From assembly GCA_003024985.2 (NCBI GenBank), contig PXIH01S0037661.1: a DNA stretch of 10,880 bases. The stretch is one strand, 5' to 3'. Within the stretch, counting starts at the first letter, position 1; every line of letters starts with the position of its first letter. The DNA is from Euperipatoides rowelli. Lineage: Eukaryota; Onychophora; Udeonychophora; Euonychophora; Peripatopsidae. Below are positions 7,194 through 10,880 of the stretch, piece by piece. The position numbers were made by a program, and so were the translations under genes. A model generated the notes under the pieces. It saw nothing but the letters and a program-made list of their open reading frames with translations. It was not told the origin of the DNA and ran no database searches.

Positions 7194-7666
7194 GGCCCTC
7201 AACCCATTTCACCATTTTATTGCGCTATTGTATTTATTATACATTGTTAATTTATTTCAACAATTCAGCATATACTGATGTTAATGTTAATGGAGTTCAA
7301 CATGTTCCTAATGCCATTGTTTGAAATGAAGTAAACACATTCAATATTAGTAATGGTGGTAACTTAATTATTATCGCCACATTAAAATGTTTTCTCTTAA
7401 GGTAGCCATTTTACATATAATCCATTTTACTGTTTAACTCATTCTCCCATGAGGCATCAGAGCAATGCAATGGTGTGGTGTAGGAGGATAATTCTTATAT
7501 ATAGTATTTGAAATTCTATTTTGTACTATTATATCTTGTGGAATTACTAATTTTATGGATTAATGGGAGATAATTTATTTTTGTTTTCCAAGATGGCAAC
7601 CAACGCCAAAAGTAAATTACTAATAAATAAATTCATTCTTAATTTTAACTTGTTGAATGGCTATTG
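7194..7666. other. Unassigned AT-rich stretch
   Basis: No gene or recognised repeat. Stops are frequent in all frames and I see no notable inverted or direct repeat. Confidence 0.5.
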
Positions 7667-7786
7667 ATAAGTTTTATTTTCAATAACAAAACAATACTAT
7701 GAAATTAGATTTAAATGTATTAATGGAATAGACAAATAATATTCCAAATTTCAAATATTTGAATTATTATTGAAAATAAAACTTAT
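7667..7786. repeat. 120-bp unit with perfect 20-bp inverted ends (MITE-like)
   Basis: ATAAGTTTTATTTTCAATAA (7667-7686) is the exact reverse complement of TTATTGAAAATAAAACTTAT (7767-7786), with 80 AT-rich bases between. The match stops sharply at both sides. That is expected for a miniature inverted-repeat element or another hairpin-forming unit, and it is longer than chance predicts even in AT-rich DNA. The right arm ends seven bases before the left TIR motif of the Tigger-like element. No clear target-site duplication is seen around it, so the element class is not assigned. Confidence 0.6.
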
Positions 7787-7792
7787 AATTTA

Positions 7793-7818
7793 ATATGTCA
7801 AATGGGGAACTTTAGCCC
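7793..7818 (+). repeat. Left terminal inverted repeat of Tigger-like element
   Basis: The core is AAATGGGGAACTTTAGCCC (7800-7818). Aligned with the reverse complement of 10488-10515 it gives 25 identical positions, one mismatch and two single-base gaps. This includes the flanking ATAT that holds the presumed TA target. Confidence 0.9.
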
Positions 7819-8320
7819 TTTAGGTATAACTTTAACCCAAACATAATAACAGATTTGAATTTTTATATCTAGTGACTGATTTGAGATATTGAAATAGTTA
7901 TTTCATTGTCCAATAGAGGGCAGTGTTAAGCATATATATTGAGTATTTTTTTAGATCTGTCAGATTTGCCATTAGAGGACAGCACTTATTTTTAAATAAG
8001 CTGGTAAAAACCTCCATTTTTTTTCCTGCAAACTTCACTGTGTCCATACCACAATATTTAACCTCTAAAAATTAGATATGTGTATTAACTTAAATTTAAA
8101 TGTTTGTGGGAAAAAAATCGAAAGCTTAGCTTAGCTTTATGATTTTTCTTGTTAGTGTAATTTTATTACAAACAAACTGCTTATCTTTTTTTGTTGATTT
8201 TCGTGCATTTTTAGCCCAGGGCTAAAGTTGCTCCATCAATTTTAATTTGCTTATATTGATTAAAATACAAATACACAACATAATTTATCATTTGTTAATT
8301 CATTTTAGTTAACATTACAA
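7819..8320 (+). other. 5' subterminal region of Tigger-like element
   Basis: Non-coding. It includes two degenerate copies of the terminal motif (7823-7838 and, inverted, 8219-8236), a palindrome TTAGCCC-A-GGGCTAA (8211-8225), an imperfect hairpin at 8113-8147 (AAAAATC-GAAAGC against GCTTT-AT-GATTTTT), and two CTCF-like words at 7910-7922 and 7969-7981. It presumably held the transposase promoter. No clear TATA box position can be chosen in such AT-rich DNA. Confidence 0.6.
8219..8236 (-). repeat. Internal inverted copy of the terminal motif
   Basis: GGGCTAAAGTTGCTCCAT on the plus strand differs at two positions from the right-end GGGCTAAAGTTTCCCCAT. It lies about 100 bases before the first recognisable transposase codon, in inverted orientation to the left TIR. 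It is a likely extra transposase-binding site or the remnant of an internal duplication. Confidence 0.7.
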
Positions 8321-10084
8321 GTAAAAAGAATTCCTAGAACAATTATTAAGGCATTAGGAACTTGTGCTTATTCAAATTATACAAAAGATAATCTTGAACT
8401 ATGTCTACAGGAAATTAGGACAAGAATAATAATACAAAGGGCGGCTTCACAGGAATATGATTAAGCTGAAATTGAAAAACAAACATCCATAAAGTCCTGG
8501 AGGTCCTACGTATTTACCCCAGAAGAGGAGAAAGTGATTGTTGCACATTTGTAAAAAATTACAGAGTTTGGTTTTCCTTTTCATCTTCTCCAGTTCATTG
8601 TCAAGTCCTATCTAGAAAATCAGGGATGAATGGTTGCACAATTTAAAAACAATGTACCTGGATATGATTGAGTAAAATGTTTTTTGAAAAGAAACTATGA
8701 ACTGACAATAAGGTTATACAGCAACATAAAAGGAGATTGTGTAGCTGTGAATTATCAAATTATAAATTTTTATTTTTATAATCTGAAGGGTGTAATCGAA
8801 GGTGTTCCACCAGATAACCTATGGAACTATGAGAAGACGAATCTATGTGATGACCCTGGCCTTTCTAAAGTTATTTGCGCTAGTGGCACAACATATATAG
8901 AGAGGGTTTATTGATTCATCCAAAACATCAACATCAGTTATACTATGTGGAAATGCTAAAAGGGAACATTTACCACCATATGTAGTATACAAGGCTGAAC
9001 ATATTTGGACTACCTGGACTGAAAATAGACCATGTGGCTGCAGGTATATTCAAACCAAAAGTGGATGATTTGATTCTTCACCTTTCGAAGATTAGTTTTT
9101 CCAATCACTTTTGCCCAAGTTAAAGAAATTAACAGGACCTAAAGTTCTATTTGGGGACAACCTTACATCACATATAAATTTTTCTGTTCTTACTACATGC
9201 AAGGAGAATTTGATTCGTTATGTATGTTTTCCCCCTAAATCAACTCACCTGACACAACCACTAGACCGTCACATACTTTCACCCTATGAAGGTAGCATGG
9301 AGAAGAATCCTGAAGAATTGGAAGGGGTCATCAGAAGGAAAGAGGTTCAGGACAGTGACAAAATATATTTTTCCATCTCTTCTTAATCAGTTAATGACTG
9401 AACTTTCAGAATCAAAAAGCAAAAACAACTTGATTTCTGGTTTTCGAAAATGTGGAACAAGTTTTCAGTGTTTGCCTAATAAGGTAGTAAACATAGAAGC
9501 TGTTGGGAATGCTTTTATACAGCATCAGTCTGATTGAAGGGAGGAAAGTGGAAGAAAGGGAGAGAATGAGTGACGTAAAAAGTTAAATGTTCCACCAGGA
9601 AAGAGCATTTCACCTGAGGATATTAGCATAGCTGATACTCTGATGTGCAACTAGTTAACATCAAACGAGGTAGACCAAGAAAGATTATAGTTTCATCTGA
9701 ATCATCATTAGACAAGAGGAAATCAGTATACACGATGAAAGTAGTGAAAATTTACAATTTGACATCAATTCTGATGAATCGACAGGGGGTGGTGCATCGG
9801 TGAGTGATCACAATGAGTCTGAAATTCTAATACAGACCCTACAAAAATGTGATTTTGTCATTGTAGTTTATGATCAGGAACTATAACCAGGCTGTAGGGT
9901 AAAACTACCAACAAATGAAGAATCAGGTCCTACTGTAGACTGTATGAGGAAGCGTAAGAAATTCTGGATGTGGCCAAATGAAAATGATATTTTAAATACA
10001 ATGGTGTGACATTAAAAAAAAATTGATCCACCAAAAATAATTAGTAAAAGAGGACTGTATTCTGTCCATCAGTTGACATTGTAA
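8321..10084 (+). pseudogene. Tigger/pogo-type transposase, decayed
   Basis: In active relatives this nuclear enzyme binds the terminal repeats and moves the element. Segments in order are: psq-type helix-turn-helix (YSNYTKDNLELCLQEI and QRAASQEYD, about 8366-8461); SPGGPT (about 8493-8510); CENP-B-type helix-turn-helix (TPEEEKVIVAHL, ITEFGFPF, GYD-stop-VKCFLKRNYEL, about 8507-8704); then the DDE nuclease (about 8759-9283). The first catalytic position is Glu in WNYEKTN (GAG 8831-8833). Asp in GDNLTSH (GAC 9156-9158) and Asp in PLD (GAC 9264-9266) follow, with 35 residues between. After a frameshift, FRTVTKYIFPSLL and LISGFRKCG continue to 9537. About 590 codons fits the family. Stops: 8462, 8552, 8627, 8669, 9066, 9093, 9884 and others; frameshifts near 8912 and 9280. 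No in-frame ATG lies close before 8321, so the true start is lost or in an upstream exon. Confidence 0.92.
9538..10084 (+). pseudogene. Transposase C-terminal region with AT-hook-like motif
   Basis: After the stop at 9535-9537 the gene can still be followed in pieces. GKSISPEDISIADTL (about 9597-9641) is followed by RGRPRK (9666-9683), an AT-hook-like DNA-binding core, then a Ser/Glu/Asp-rich acidic stretch (about 9690-9830). FVIVVYDQEL-stop-PGCRVKL (about 9852-9904), FWMWPNENDIL (about 9961-9993) and IDPPKIISKRGLYSV (10022-10066) match the conserved C-terminal module seen in this transposase group, typically V-x-Y-x-G-x-x-Y-P-G followed by K-W-P-x-x-x-D-I and a PP-x-x-x-x-R-G end. The TAA at 9884-9886 sits where Tyr of YPG is expected. 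The frame ends at TAA 10082-10084. Confidence 0.72.
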
Positions 10085-10156
10085 TCTATTTAATTTTAAA
10101 CTTGGTATGCCAGATAACCTATAAATGTTTTACTTTTTTAAACTTTTAATTATATA

Positions 10157-10166
10157 AATAAATAAA
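10157..10166 (+). terminator. Polyadenylation signal candidate for the transposase
   Basis: Two overlapping AATAAA hexamers (10157-10162 and 10161-10166) lie about 75 bases after the transposase stop and inside the element. This is a sensible place for its mRNA 3' end. AT-richness makes chance occurrence fairly likely. Confidence 0.5.
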
Positions 10167-10290
10167 AACTTGTAATAGCAATATTTTTGTCTTCTATTTA
10201 GTCTTTCTGAGGTGTGTAGAAATCTTCAATTGAGATAACATTGTTCCAAGACATATTATAACTTGATTACTATGGAAAATGTTATTTGGA

Positions 10291-10323
10291 TCAAAGTTAC
10301 CCCATTTCAGGGTAACATTATCC
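10291..10323 (-). repeat. 3' subterminal copies of the terminal motif
   Basis: TCAAAGTTACCCCATTT (10291-10307) is, in reverse complement, AAATGGGG-T-AACTTTGA, close to the TIR core. It is followed directly by GGGTAACATTATCCC (10309-10323), a weaker copy. They sit about 190 bases inside the right end. Paired subterminal motifs at both ends suggest transposase-binding sites. Confidence 0.6.
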
Positions 10324-10487
10324 CAAATATTAAAACAAAGAATAACAACATTTAAAATGCAGTAAAATGTCAGTGATTGCACTTTATTGCTGATAGACAT
10401 GTGAAAAAGTCCTGGGGTGAAAATTAGCATTATCAAATTAACTTCATAAAAAATACAGCACTTTAAATCAAAAAGCACGTTAAAAGT

Positions 10488-10515
10488 GGGCTAAAGTTTC
10501 CCCATTTGGCGATAT
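10488..10515 (-). repeat. Right terminal inverted repeat of Tigger-like element
   Basis: Plus-strand GGGCTAAAGTTTCCCCATTT (10488-10507), followed by GGCGATAT, is the mirror of the left end. It carries one extra base in the GGGGAAA run and one extra C near the tip compared with the left end. It marks the right boundary of the element. Confidence 0.9.
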
Positions 10516-10880
10516 GTGAAAATTAGGAATAAATTGTATTATCCATATTTTACATGTAGAGATTAATCTCAGAGATGTTCACACTCAAGCAAAATTGGGT
10601 GATTTTAGTCTCTAGATCAAGCCTCTGAAACTGCTAGAGACTTAGAATTTCAAGTCTTCTCTCTGCTCTGTTGATATGTGCTTTAGAAAGTGTCTGTATT
10701 TTTATAATGTTGACTCTCAGTAGATGTTATTTGGCAGCTACTGTCATTAGCTATATTATTTTTAAACGAAATAAAAAAAAAATACAGTGAAATAAATGTC
10801 TAAAATCCAAACGGTGGTGAATTTTGGCATTTTTTACATTAATATGCTTAGATGACCATTTATAAGCTTTTGTATGATAG
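10516..10880. other. Right flank, no gene
   Basis: No coding sequence or known repeat. It contains a perfect 12-bp palindrome GAGATTAATCTC (10559-10570) and a 9-bp inverted repeat AGTCTCTAG (10607-10615) / CTAGAGACT (10634-10642). The remainder is featureless AT-rich DNA. Confidence 0.5.

Larger units (their letters stand above)
7796..10512 (+). mobile_element. Tigger/pogo-type DNA transposon, complete but dead
   Basis: This is a 2.7-kb cut-and-paste transposon of the Tc1/mariner superfamily. It shows matching terminal inverted repeats, TA at each junction (7794-7795 and 10513-10514, TA being the target of this superfamily), and a single transposase pseudogene on the plus strand with psq/CENP-B-type and DDE domains. 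Subterminal copies of the terminal motif flank the gene. A 5' non-coding stretch of about 500 bases and a 3' stretch of about 400 bases complete it. Because both ends are present, it inserted whole and then decayed by point mutation and small indels. The TA assignment is the best fit; the flanks read ATAT on both sides, so the exact first base could move by one or two. Confidence 0.88.

Noticed and set aside
10194-10478. Minus-strand 94-codon frame
   Set aside because: It lies in the 3' non-coding end of the Tigger-like element, overlaps the subterminal repeats and has no known domain.

Overview
This window looks like non-coding, AT-rich nuclear DNA from an animal. No intact host gene is visible. 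It is filled with decayed transposable elements, and no bacterial-type operons, ribosome-binding sites or rRNA genes are visible. The mix of elements (an APE-type LINE, a Tigger/pogo-type DNA transposon and a tRNA-headed SINE) fits a large repeat-rich metazoan genome. The sequence alone does not say whether it is vertebrate or invertebrate.

Left part (about 400-5330, + strand): one nearly full-length but dead LINE of the L1/Tx1 type. ORF1 (about 402-1500) carries a CCHC zinc knuckle in which one Cys has become Tyr. ORF2 (about 1868-5156) can be followed in order through an apurinic-type endonuclease, a reverse transcriptase, a thumb/connection region and a C-terminal Cys/His segment, but it is split over all three frames. 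The RT catalytic YxDD box reads NIND. Beyond the ORF lie an imperfect hairpin, an AT palindrome and a small 16-bp tandem repeat.

Middle part (about 5390-7790): no coding sequence. It holds a promoter- or LTR-like block (paired CCAAT boxes in a perfect 10-bp inverted repeat, a TATAAAAG box, then two short hairpins), a G-rich run, an ambiguous base at 6962, the head of a tRNA-derived SINE on the minus strand, and a 120-bp unit bounded by a perfect 20-bp inverted repeat.

Right part (about 7796-10512, + strand): a complete but dead Tigger/pogo-type transposon of about 2.7 kb. It has near-identical terminal inverted repeats, TA at both junctions, several degenerate subterminal copies of the terminal motif, and a transposase pseudogene recognisable from its psq-type N-terminus through CENP-B-like and DDE domains to a conserved C-terminal module. 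The DDE triad reads E-D-D with 35 residues between the second and third positions. The last 365 bases are unassigned flank.

I see no new multi-gene system. The most useful observations are the exact ends and subterminal motif array of the Tigger-like element, the inverted-repeat unit touching it, the unclassified promoter/LTR-like block, and the LINE 3' structure.
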